A DNA stretch of 64,000 nt from Luteitalea sp. TBR-22 (GTDB lineage Bacteria; Acidobacteriota; Vicinamibacteria; Vicinamibacterales; Vicinamibacteraceae): contig NZ_AP024452.1 in the NCBI RefSeq assembly GCF_016865485.1, positions 3,804,501 to 3,868,500 of the forward strand. Reading direction: 5' to 3'. Positions 57,541 to 64,000 of this stretch are shown here, piece after piece. The first letter of the stretch is position 1. Every line of letters starts with the position of its first letter. Made by a program: the position numbers and the translations under genes. The notes below the pieces were generated by a model. It was not told where the DNA came from, searched no databases, and saw only the letters and a program-made list of their open reading frames with translations.

Positions 57541-58029
57541 ATGAACATTTCCTTCCGTTCGTCGATTCTGGCCCTGTCGCTGACGATGGGCCTGGCGTTC
57601 ACCGCATCCGCGCAGGACCAGTCGGCCTGGACGGCCGTGCAGCAGTTGCAGGCGGACCTCCGGGCGGACCGACAGGCCCTCGTCGCCGAGAACCTGCCGT
57701 TGTCGGACGGCGAGGCCCGGGCGTTCTGGCCGATGTACAAGGCCTACGTCGCGGAGCTCTCGAAGTCGGGCGACCGCAAGGCCAGCCTGATCGCGGCCTA
57801 CGCGCAGAACTTCGACACGATGACCGACACCAAGGCCGACGCGTTCATGAAGGACTACCTGGCGATGGAGGCCGACCGCGTGAAAGTGCGCCAGAAGTAC
57901 GCCAAGGAGGCCACCAAGGTCCTCGGCGCCCAGAAGGCGGCGCGCTGGATGCAGATCGAGACAAAGCTCGACACGATCGTGAACATGGGGATCGCCAGCG
58001 AGATCCCGCTCGTGCCGCTCAAGAAGTAG
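57541..58029 (+). CDS. Small exported helical protein (unknown, Spy-like layout)
   Basis: The 162-residue protein has a signal peptide (SSILALSLTMGLAFTASAQ, residues 7-25) and an all-helical mature part rich in charged residues. The order LPLSDGEARAFWPMYKAYVAEL, then VKVRQKYAKEATKVLGAQKAARWMQIE resembles small periplasmic proteins of the Spy/CpxP type in layout and heptad-like pattern, but identity is low and no LTxxQ motif is seen. It ends 4 nt before the next gene and forms a likely two-gene unit with it. Confidence 0.78.
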   Translation: MNISFRSSILALSLTMGLAFTASAQDQSAWTAVQQLQADLRADRQALVAENLPLSDGEARAFWPMYKAYVAELSKSGDRKASLIAAYAQNFDTMTDTKADAFMKDYLAMEADRVKVRQKYAKEATKVLGAQKAARWMQIETKLDTIVNMGIASEIPLVPLKK

Positions 58030-58033
58030 GCTG

Positions 58034-59269
58034 GTGCGCGTGAACGCCCGTCACCTGCTCCTGACCTTGGGCGCCAGCCTCCTGCTGGCGCCCGGCCTGC
58101 TCGCCCAACCCGCCGACGAGCCGCCGCCCACGGTCGGAGCCTCGTCGATCCTCTCGGCCACCGAGCTGCGTGGCCCGCATCACACCGTCGAGGAACGGGT
58201 GGCCACGCCGGGCTTCTTCCACGAGTTCACGATCACGTCCGAGTTCGGCACCTTCACCGCACTCGGCAAGCGTGAGCTCACGCGCTACGTCCGCGAGATC
58301 AACGCCCTGTACGAGCTCTCGCAGGTGTCCAAGTCGGACATCTTCATCGAGGCTGCCGGGCAATCGCTGGTCAACGTCGCCAAGGGCGCGACCAATGCGG
58401 TGACCAAGCCCGTGGACACGGCCAAGGGCGTCGGCAGCGGCCTGAAGCGCATGGGCACCAACCTCGGGCGCCGCAGCAAGCGGGCCGTCGACGAGATGGG
58501 CGACGACGATCCCGAGCTGTCCGAGGAGGAGAAGAAGGCCCAGGGCAGCGGCGCCACCAACGCCGCCTACGGCGTGCTCGGCGTCAACAGCGCGGTGCGC
58601 AAGTGGGCGGCGAAGGTGCAGGTCGACCCCTACACCACGAACCTCACCTTGAAGCAGGCCCTCGAGGGCATCGCGAAGGTGGACGCAGCCGGCAGCCTCA
58701 CCACGAAGTTCGTGGTGCCCATCCCTCCGCTGGTCGGGCCTGCCGCCACCGTGGGAAACCTCGTGTGGTCGACCGACCCGGAAGAACTGCGGAAGATCAA
58801 CGAGGCGCGTGCGAGGGAACTCGGCGTCACGTCCGATGACGCCAAGAAGTTCTTCCTGAACAACCGCCTCACGCTGACGATGCAGACCCGCCTGCTGGCG
58901 GCGCTGCACGCCGTCAAGCCCGGCAACGCGGCCGACTTCATCACGACCGTGACCGGCGCGCGCAGCGAGCGCGAGGCGCTCTTCTTCATCCACAGCGCCG
59001 AGATGCTGCAGGAACTCCACGCCAGGTCACCGGTGAAGGCCGTGCTGACCGACTCGCGGGCGCTCGTCGCCGTGACGCGCACCGGCGAGGGCGTCGCCCT
59101 GCTTCCCGTCGACTGGCTGCGCGAGACGAAGACGGCCGTTGCCACGATGACCGAGGCGGCGGCGCGGGCGCGCAAGGAACTCGGCGCGACGACCCTGCGC
59201 CTCCAGACCGAGGCCCACCTCACCGAGCGCGCGAAGGCCGCGTTCTCGGCGGCCGGGTGGACGATCTGA
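58034..59269 (+). CDS. Exported protein of unknown function, 411 residues
   Basis: A signal peptide (residues 7-25) precedes a mostly helical protein. There is a Gly/Lys-rich loop segment (VTKPVDTAKGVGSGLKRMGTN) about residues 120-140, then an acidic stretch DDDPELSEEEKK. The C-terminal half, beginning near FKV-like PIPPLVGPAATVG, has long helices with no motif I recognise. The GTG at 58034 is taken as start; a second GTG at 58040 is equally possible. Its stop TGA is the first base triplet of the TGACGTT heptad array. Confidence 0.75.
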   Translation: MRVNARHLLLTLGASLLLAPGLLAQPADEPPPTVGASSILSATELRGPHHTVEERVATPGFFHEFTITSEFGTFTALGKRELTRYVREINALYELSQVSKSDIFIEAAGQSLVNVAKGATNAVTKPVDTAKGVGSGLKRMGTNLGRRSKRAVDEMGDDDPELSEEEKKAQGSGATNAAYGVLGVNSAVRKWAAKVQVDPYTTNLTLKQALEGIAKVDAAGSLTTKFVVPIPPLVGPAATVGNLVWSTDPEELRKINEARARELGVTSDDAKKFFLNNRLTLTMQTRLLAALHAVKPGNAADFITTVTGARSEREALFFIHSAEMLQELHARSPVKAVLTDSRALVAVTRTGEGVALLPVDWLRETKTAVATMTEAAARARKELGATTLRLQTEAHLTERAKAAFSAAGWTI

Positions 59270-59365
59270 CGTCTGACGTTTGACGTTTGACGTTTGACGT
59301 TTGACGTTTGACGTTTGACGTTTGACGTTTGACGTTGTCGGCAATCGGCAATCGGCAGTCGAGAA
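59267..59365. repeat. Heptanucleotide array TGACGTT x10 followed by TCGGCAA heptads
   Basis: Ten units (TGACGTC, then nine TGACGTT) run without a break from 59267 to 59336. After one extra G come four more heptads (TCGGCAA twice, TCGGCAG, TCGAGAA; 59338-59365). The first TGA is the stop codon of the preceding gene. The unit contains the 6-base palindrome-like GACGTT. Nothing else was recognised up to 59454. Confidence 0.95.
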
Positions 59366-59454
59366 TGCGATGGCCGGCCAGTCATCACGCTCGGCCGGCC
59401 CTTTTCGTTTGGGCGTGTCGCGGGCTTCGGCTACCCTCAGCGCCGGAGCCCCTC

Positions 59455-60315
59455 ATGCGCCTTCCTGCCCTGCTGTTGCTCGGCCTCGCCCTTCAGGCCG
59501 CGCCCGTCGTGTCGCCGTCGCCGGCCTGGCAGGACGTGCCCGCCAGCGAGTGGCGCACGCTCTTCAACGGGCGCGATCTCTCGGGATGGACGGTCAAGCT
59601 CGCCCACCACGAGGTCGGTGACAACTACGCCGACACGTTCCGCGTCGAGGACGGCGTCATCGCCGTGCGCTACGACAAGTACGGCGACGACTTCGGGGCG
59701 CGCTTCGGTCACCTGTTCTTCGACGAGCCGTTCTCCTACTACGTGCTCTCGCTGGAGTACCGGATTCGTGGGTCGCAACAGAAGGGCGGGCCCTCGTACG
59801 CGCGCCTGAACAGCGGCGTGATGATCCACAGCCAGGCGCCTCGCACGATCCTGAAGGATCAGGACTGGCCCATCTCGGTCGAAGCGCAGTTCCTGGCCGG
59901 CAACCAGACCACGATGAACGTGTGCACGCCGGGCACCGAGATCTTCATGGGCGGCACGATGGTCAAGGCCCACTGCACCAACTCCTCGTCGCGCCGCTAC
60001 GTCGAGGACGGCCAGTGGGTGTCGGTGCAGGTGGAAGTCCTCGGCAACGAACACGTCCGCCACTACATCGACGGGCAGTTGGTCCTCGCCTACGAGCGCC
60101 CGACGATCGGCGGCGGCGTGGCCACCGGCTTCGACCCCGCCGTGAAGGTCGACGGCACGCCGCTGGCCTCCGGCTACATCGGACTGCAGGCCGAGAGCCA
60201 GCCCGTCGAGTTCCGGAACATCCGCCTCCTCGACCTGTCCGGCTGCATGGACAAGGCGTCGCGCGCATACCGCCCCTGGTTCGTCCATGCCGACGCAGCG
60301 GCATGTCGCCGATAG
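59455..60315 (+). CDS. DUF1080 (3-keto-disaccharide hydrolase-like) exported protein
   Basis: The 286-residue protein starts at an ATG with GGAG 7 nt upstream and has a signal peptide (residues 3-17). DUF1080 motifs are LFNGRDLSGWT at residue 36, a middle RLNSGVMIHSQ and the C-terminal GYIGLQAESQPVEFRNI. It is longer than the DUF1080 protein at 56033 and ends with a Cys-containing tail (LSGCMDKAS). A role in sugar breakdown outside the cytoplasm, perhaps with the exported Gfo/Idh oxidases, is inferred from the family. Confidence 0.87.
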   Translation: MRLPALLLLGLALQAAPVVSPSPAWQDVPASEWRTLFNGRDLSGWTVKLAHHEVGDNYADTFRVEDGVIAVRYDKYGDDFGARFGHLFFDEPFSYYVLSLEYRIRGSQQKGGPSYARLNSGVMIHSQAPRTILKDQDWPISVEAQFLAGNQTTMNVCTPGTEIFMGGTMVKAHCTNSSSRRYVEDGQWVSVQVEVLGNEHVRHYIDGQLVLAYERPTIGGGVATGFDPAVKVDGTPLASGYIGLQAESQPVEFRNIRLLDLSGCMDKASRAYRPWFVHADAAACRR

Positions 60316-60352
60316 GGGCCGAGCTCGCGCCGCGGGAACGAGCCACCTGCCG

Positions 60353-60358
60353 TAGGAT
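60353..60358 (+). promoter_or_regulatory. Candidate -10 box (TAGGAT) placed for a leaderless GTG start
   Basis: TAGGAT ends 6 nt before the GTG at 60365, which has no ribosome binding site. The spacing equals that at 9514, 33698 and 63447. Confidence 0.5.
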
Positions 60359-60364
60359 TGGGCC

Positions 60365-62062
60365 GTGACCAACCTCATGCCTCGGCGTCACGCTCGCGCG
60401 GTGGCCATCCTGATCGGCCTGCTCGCCCTTGCGACGCTGTCGCCACTCGCCTTCGCGCAGCCGCCTGCAGCAGCCACGCAACCCGCCCCGGCCGCCGAGC
60501 CTTCCCTCGCCACCGATCGCCGGCTGGTGCAGCGCGTGCCGGAGGCCGAGCACGCCGAGCTGCGCCTGGCCAATCGCCTCATCGTGGTGTTCCGTGCAGC
60601 CATCCTGCCGCGCCGACCGAAGGAGCGCGTCGAGAGTGCCCTGCGGCGGCTGGATGCCCTGGTCGAGGACAACCTCACCGGCCCGGTGACGACGCGGACC
60701 TTCGCCGGGGCCACCGTGCTCGTCGTGGCGGGGCGCGACGCGTTCGCGCTGGTGCCTGACGACGTCGATGAGGGCGGCGCCGAGGACCTGCAGGCCCTCG
60801 CCCTCTCGACCGCCGCACAACTGGAACTCGCCCTCGCCGAAGCGGCCGAGGCGCGGACGCCCAGGCGGCTCCTCGTGGCCGGGCTCCGCACGCTGCTCGC
60901 GACCATCCTCCTGGCGCTCGCGCTGGTCGCCCTGCATCGCCTGCATCGCCTGGTGACGCGTCGCGCGTTCCTCGCCGCGCAGGCCGGGCTGGCGCGCACG
61001 CGGGTCGGCGACGGCCACATCGTGCGCAGTTCGCGGCTGTACGACGCGGTGCGTCGCGTGGCGCGCTTCATCGCGCTGGCCGTGGCGGCCTTCCTGATCT
61101 ACGCCTGGCTGGCCTACACGCTGCAGCTGTTCCCCGTCACCCGTCCGTGGGGCGAGGCGCTCGGCGGCTACCTCGTCGCCACCGGCAAGAGCCTCGCGTG
61201 GGGCGCGGTACTGGCGCTGCCCGGCCTGTTCACGGCGGCGATCATCTTCCTTTGCGCGCGCTTCGCGGTGCGCCTCGTGACGCTGCTGTTCAACGCCATC
61301 GAGCAGGATCGACTCAAGGTGACCGCCTTGAGCGGCCCGCGCGCCGCGCCGACGCGGCGCCTGGTCACGACCTTGATCTGGCTGTTCGCCGTGGTGGTCG
61401 CGTACCCCTACCTGCCCGGGAGCAACACGGAGGCCTTCAAGGGCGTGAGCGTGTTCGTCGGCCTGGTCGTCTCGCTCGGCTCGAGCGGCATCGTCAGCCA
61501 GTACATGAGCGGCTTCATGCTGACCTACAGCGACGCGCTCGCGCCCGGCGAGTACGTGCGCGCCGGCGACGTCGAGGGCACCGTGCGATCGCTCGGCATG
61601 CTGTCGACCAAGATCGTGACGCCGCGCAACGAGGAGGTCACGATCCCGAACGCGGTCATGATCGCCGGGACGACGACCAACTACTCGCGACGCGCGGCGC
61701 AGGGCGTGCTGGCCCCTGCCGTGGTCACCATCGGGTACGACACGCCGTGGCGCCAGGTGGAGGCGATGCTGCTGCTCGCCGCCTCGCGCACGCCGGGCCT
61801 GCGCGCCGTGCCGGCGCCCGAGGTGTGGCAGACGGCGCTCGCGGACTTCTACATCGAGTACACGCTCCTGGTGTGCGTGGACGACCCGACCGCCCGCGTC
61901 GTGGTGCTGTCGCGCCTGCACGCCGAGATCCAGGACGCCTTCAACGAACACGGCGTCCAGATCATGTCGCCCCACTACGTGCTCGATCCGAAGGCAGCCA
62001 AGGTGGTGCCCCCGTCCCAGTGGTATCCGGCCCCGGCCAGGCGCCCCGACGAGGGCGCCTGA
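60365..62062 (+). CDS. MscS family mechanosensitive channel
   Basis: The 565-residue protein has a signal peptide (residues 10-30), a periplasmic N-terminal domain, and about five membrane helices between about 175 and 390. The MscS pore helix and beta domain follow: LGSSGIVSQYMSGFMLTYSDALAPGEYVRAGDVEGTV contains the lipid-facing helix and the start of the beta domain, and TIPNAVMIAGTTTNYSR its end. Larger than E. coli MscS, it belongs with the extended subfamily. It releases solutes when membrane tension rises after osmotic downshift. The frame was opened at the GTG of 60365. Confidence 0.87.
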   Translation: MTNLMPRRHARAVAILIGLLALATLSPLAFAQPPAAATQPAPAAEPSLATDRRLVQRVPEAEHAELRLANRLIVVFRAAILPRRPKERVESALRRLDALVEDNLTGPVTTRTFAGATVLVVAGRDAFALVPDDVDEGGAEDLQALALSTAAQLELALAEAAEARTPRRLLVAGLRTLLATILLALALVALHRLHRLVTRRAFLAAQAGLARTRVGDGHIVRSSRLYDAVRRVARFIALAVAAFLIYAWLAYTLQLFPVTRPWGEALGGYLVATGKSLAWGAVLALPGLFTAAIIFLCARFAVRLVTLLFNAIEQDRLKVTALSGPRAAPTRRLVTTLIWLFAVVVAYPYLPGSNTEAFKGVSVFVGLVVSLGSSGIVSQYMSGFMLTYSDALAPGEYVRAGDVEGTVRSLGMLSTKIVTPRNEEVTIPNAVMIAGTTTNYSRRAAQGVLAPAVVTIGYDTPWRQVEAMLLLAASRTPGLRAVPAPEVWQTALADFYIEYTLLVCVDDPTARVVVLSRLHAEIQDAFNEHGVQIMSPHYVLDPKAAKVVPPSQWYPAPARRPDEGA

Positions 62063-62095
62063 GCGGGCGACGGCACGCGGCGTCCGCGGCGCGAC

Positions 62096-63388
62096 TCAGA
62101 CGGCGGCCGCTTCCTCGACGGGCGCGACCTGCCATGCGCGCAGTTGCGCGAACAGGCGCGCCTGCTGCGCGAACAGGTCGTGGTTCACCGCGGCTGCGCC
62201 CGCCCCCTGCGGCGCCTTGAGGTAGAACGACAGCCACTCCTGCACGCCCGACGAACCGGCCCGGTGGGCCAGGTCGAGGAACAGCGCGAGGTCGAGCACG
62301 ATCGGTGCGGCCAGGATCGAGTCGCGGCACAGGAAGTCGACCTTGATCTGCATCGGGTAGCCGAGCCAGCCGAAGATGTCGAGGTTGTCCCAGCCTTCCT
62401 TGTCGTCACCACGCGGCGGGTAGTAGTTGATGCGCACCACGTGGTCGAGACGGCCGTACAGATCCGGGTAGGTCCCGGGCTCGAGGATGCTGTCGAGCAC
62501 GCCGAGCTTGGAGACTTCCTTGGACTTGAAGTTCTCGGGGGCATCGAGCACTTCCCCGTCGCGGTTGCCGAGGATGTTCGTCGAGTACCAGCCTCGCAGG
62601 CCGAGCATCCGCGCCTTGATGCCCGGCGCGAGGAGCGTCTTCATCCACGTCTGGCCCGTCTTGAAGTCCTTCCCGGCGACGGGGACGCCACGGACCTGCG
62701 CGAGCTCGGTCATGCACGGCAGGTCGAGCGTGAGGTTCGGCGCGCCGTTGGCGAAGGGCACGCCCGCCATCAGCGCGGCATACGCGTAGATCTGGCTCGG
62801 CGCGATGGCCGGATCGTTGGTCTTCAGCCCCTGCTCGAAGGTCGCGACCGAGGCGTGCACCGGCGCAGGCGCCGACCAGGCTTCCGTCGAGCCGCACCAG
62901 ACCATCACCAACCGGTCGCAGCGGTGGCGCACCTTGAAGTCGGCCATGTCGTCCATCAGGGCGTGCGCCTGGTCCCACTTCGAGGCGAGCGGCTTGACGT
63001 TGGGGCCATCCAGCCGGGAGACCCAGCGGCGGTCGAAGACGGCCGGCATCGTCACGATGCGCGCCAGCTCGTCGGCGATCGGGTCGATGTCGGCCGCGGC
63101 GAGCACGCGGGCCGTGCGGGCCGCGTCCAGTGCCGTCGTGGAGATGGGATCCCAGCCCCCGAACACGAGATCGTCGAGCGTGGCGAGAGGCACCGCGTCG
63201 CGCACGAAGCGCCGGTCGGCGGTGTCGGTCGCGGGCAGGTGCGCGAGCTGGCTCAGCGAGCCGATCGGGACGGCGCGCCCCTGGCGCGCGGCGATCACGC
63301 CAGCCATGAACGTCGAGGCCACGGCGCCGAGGCCTGGGGTGAGCACGCCGAGGCGGCCGGTCGGGGGAGTCGGATGGGACGTCGTCAT
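62096..63388 (-). CDS. Inositol-3-phosphate synthase family protein
   Basis: The 430-residue protein is homologous to myo-inositol-1(3)-phosphate synthases, which turn glucose 6-phosphate into inositol phosphate with NAD. Visible are the altered Gly-rich nucleotide loop LGVLTPGLGAVASTFMAGV at residues 11-29, KDFKTGQTWMKTLLAPG and the catalytic-domain segment NILGNRDGEVLDAPENFKSKEVSK, which contains conserved Lys residues. The C-terminus has KVDFLCRDSILAAPIVLDL. Bacterial members often feed phospholipid or redox-thiol synthesis. The ATG at 63388 is preceded by GGTGGG. It is divergent from the LysR gene. Confidence 0.87.
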   Translation of the reverse strand: MTTSHPTPPTGRLGVLTPGLGAVASTFMAGVIAARQGRAVPIGSLSQLAHLPATDTADRRFVRDAVPLATLDDLVFGGWDPISTTALDAARTARVLAAADIDPIADELARIVTMPAVFDRRWVSRLDGPNVKPLASKWDQAHALMDDMADFKVRHRCDRLVMVWCGSTEAWSAPAPVHASVATFEQGLKTNDPAIAPSQIYAYAALMAGVPFANGAPNLTLDLPCMTELAQVRGVPVAGKDFKTGQTWMKTLLAPGIKARMLGLRGWYSTNILGNRDGEVLDAPENFKSKEVSKLGVLDSILEPGTYPDLYGRLDHVVRINYYPPRGDDKEGWDNLDIFGWLGYPMQIKVDFLCRDSILAAPIVLDLALFLDLAHRAGSSGVQEWLSFYLKAPQGAGAAAVNHDLFAQQARLFAQLRAWQVAPVEEAAAV

Positions 63389-63446
63389 GCCCACCGACCA
63401 TAAGCAGATATTCACGACATGGCACTTCGGTGAAGCAACGCTGAAC

Positions 63447-63452
63447 TATCAT
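63447..63452 (+). promoter_or_regulatory. Candidate -10 box (TATCAT) placed for a leaderless start of the LysR gene
   Basis: TATCAT ends 6 nt before the ATG at 63459. The 70-nt gap between the divergent LysR and inositol-phosphate synthase genes is the likely site of LysR binding, but no clear T-N11-A inverted repeat could be assigned. Confidence 0.5.
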
Positions 63453-63458
63453 CAAGCG

Positions 63459-64000
63459 ATGCTTCCCGACCTCTCGATTCGCCAGCTCGAGTACCTGGTC
63501 GCCGTCGACGAGACCGCCACGTGGGCACAGGCCGCGGCGACCGTCGGGGTGAGCGCGTCGGCGTTGTCGCAGGGCCTGGCGGAGCTCGAGCGGCGCCTCG
63601 GCGTGCCGCTCTTCGATCGGGAGTCACGCCGGCGGCAGCTGCGACCCGCGGCCGCGCCCGTGCTCGCGCACGCGCGACAGGTGCTCGGCCTCACCGGCGA
63701 CCTGGCGCGCTGGGCCGACCGGGTGCGACGGGGCGTGGCCGGCCGGGTCCGGCTGGGGATGATCGATGCGGCCGCCGTCGTGCACTTCCCCGATCACCTC
63801 CAGGCCTTCCGCGCGGCACATCCGGAGATCGAGTTGCTGCTGCGCGTGGCGCCGTCGGCGACGCTCTTCAAGCTGCTGGCCGCCGGCCACGTAGATCTGG
63901 TGGTCGGCGTGGCGCCGCCGCGGCCGCCGTCCCACTGCACGATGACGGCGGTGCGCACCGAGACCCTGTCGGTCTACGGGCCACCCGGCCGCACCGTGGG
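63459..64000 (+). CDS. LysR family transcriptional regulator, C-terminus cut by the window edge
   Basis: The visible 180 residues contain the N-terminal winged helix of LysR regulators: SIRQLEYLVAVDETATWAQAAATVGVSASALSQGLAELERRLG with the recognition helix at about residues 31-45. The linker helix and the first part of the periplasmic-binding-like effector domain (RVRLGMIDAAAVV) follow. It reads off the right end without a stop. Divergent position suggests it controls the inositol-phosphate synthase gene, as is common for this family. Confidence 0.88.
   Translation, partial: MLPDLSIRQLEYLVAVDETATWAQAAATVGVSASALSQGLAELERRLGVPLFDRESRRRQLRPAAAPVLAHARQVLGLTGDLARWADRVRRGVAGRVRLGMIDAAAVVHFPDHLQAFRAAHPEIELLLRVAPSATLFKLLAAGHVDLVVGVAPPRPPSHCTMTAVRTETLSVYGPPGRTV

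Noticed and set aside
63421-63436. Sigma-54 promoter (TGGCAC) upstream of the LysR gene
   Set aside because: TGGCAC is present, but no GC pair fits at the required -12 spacing. The TATCAT box gives a simpler explanation.

Overview
The window is 64 kb of very GC-rich, densely coded bacterial chromosome. Three paralogues of the VWFA-related acidobacterial type, DUF1080 proteins, Tat-exported Gfo/Idh/MocA oxidoreductases, DUF2785 and many exported cytochrome c or GMC proteins point to Acidobacteriota, most likely class Vicinamibacteria (subdivision 6). This is inferred from gene families, not from a marker gene. No rRNA, tRNA, CRISPR array or phage was seen.

Layout. 1-9.3 kb: CutC, a thioredoxin/DUF255 protein, a DJ-1-like protein, galactokinase with an SGLT-type symporter, a YihY/YtxH membrane group and an NtrC-type activator. 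9.5-15 kb: a leucine-degradation operon (zinc ribbon, MccB, methylglutaconyl-CoA hydratase, MccA in two overlapping ORFs, HMG-CoA lyase). 15-19.1 kb: a Ser/Thr kinase, a 70-residue protein and a SagB-type oxidoreductase in one direction. 19.3-25.5 kb: a metal (probably iron) uptake operon made of a TonB receptor, a TlpA-like thioredoxin, a membrane-anchored DtxR-FeoA fusion and FeoB in two halves. 25.6-42.5 kb: metabolic and exported genes (C39-like protein, ADP/ATP-carrier-like transporter, epimerase, GMC oxidoreductase facing a dihaem cytochrome, methionine aminopeptidase, DapA-like/SDR/lactonase-like set, proline dehydrogenase, a complete ISL3-type IS, hydroxylase, Gfo/Idh, metallophosphoesterase). 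42.6-52.2 kb: three VWFA proteins around an AI-2E-type transporter and a second Gfo/Idh protein. 52.4-64 kb: haem/propeller protein, DinB, DUF2785, two DUF1080 proteins, a K+ channel, MscS channel, inositol-phosphate synthase and a divergent LysR regulator cut by the window edge.

The most striking feature lies between the genes. At least fourteen intergenic sites hold short tandem repeats whose unit is always seven bases, although the unit itself differs from site to site (GGGCTCA, CACCGGG, GGGAATC, AATTTGA, TGACGTT, GGGGATC and others). Several form two reverse-complementary heptad arms around a 30-130 bp core, so each could fold into a large hairpin. Arms supply stop codons, C-termini and even an N-terminus of flanking genes. 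One 122-125 bp member occurs twice in opposite orientation, and the IS has inserted into the arm of one copy, leaving an 8-bp target duplication. Two further palindromic families (CCGTCG-N-CGACGG with covarying stems, and GGTAGG hairpins with a TCC loop) share the same gaps.

Many start codons lie only 6-9 nt behind a TANNNT box, so leaderless or nearly leaderless transcription is probably common here.
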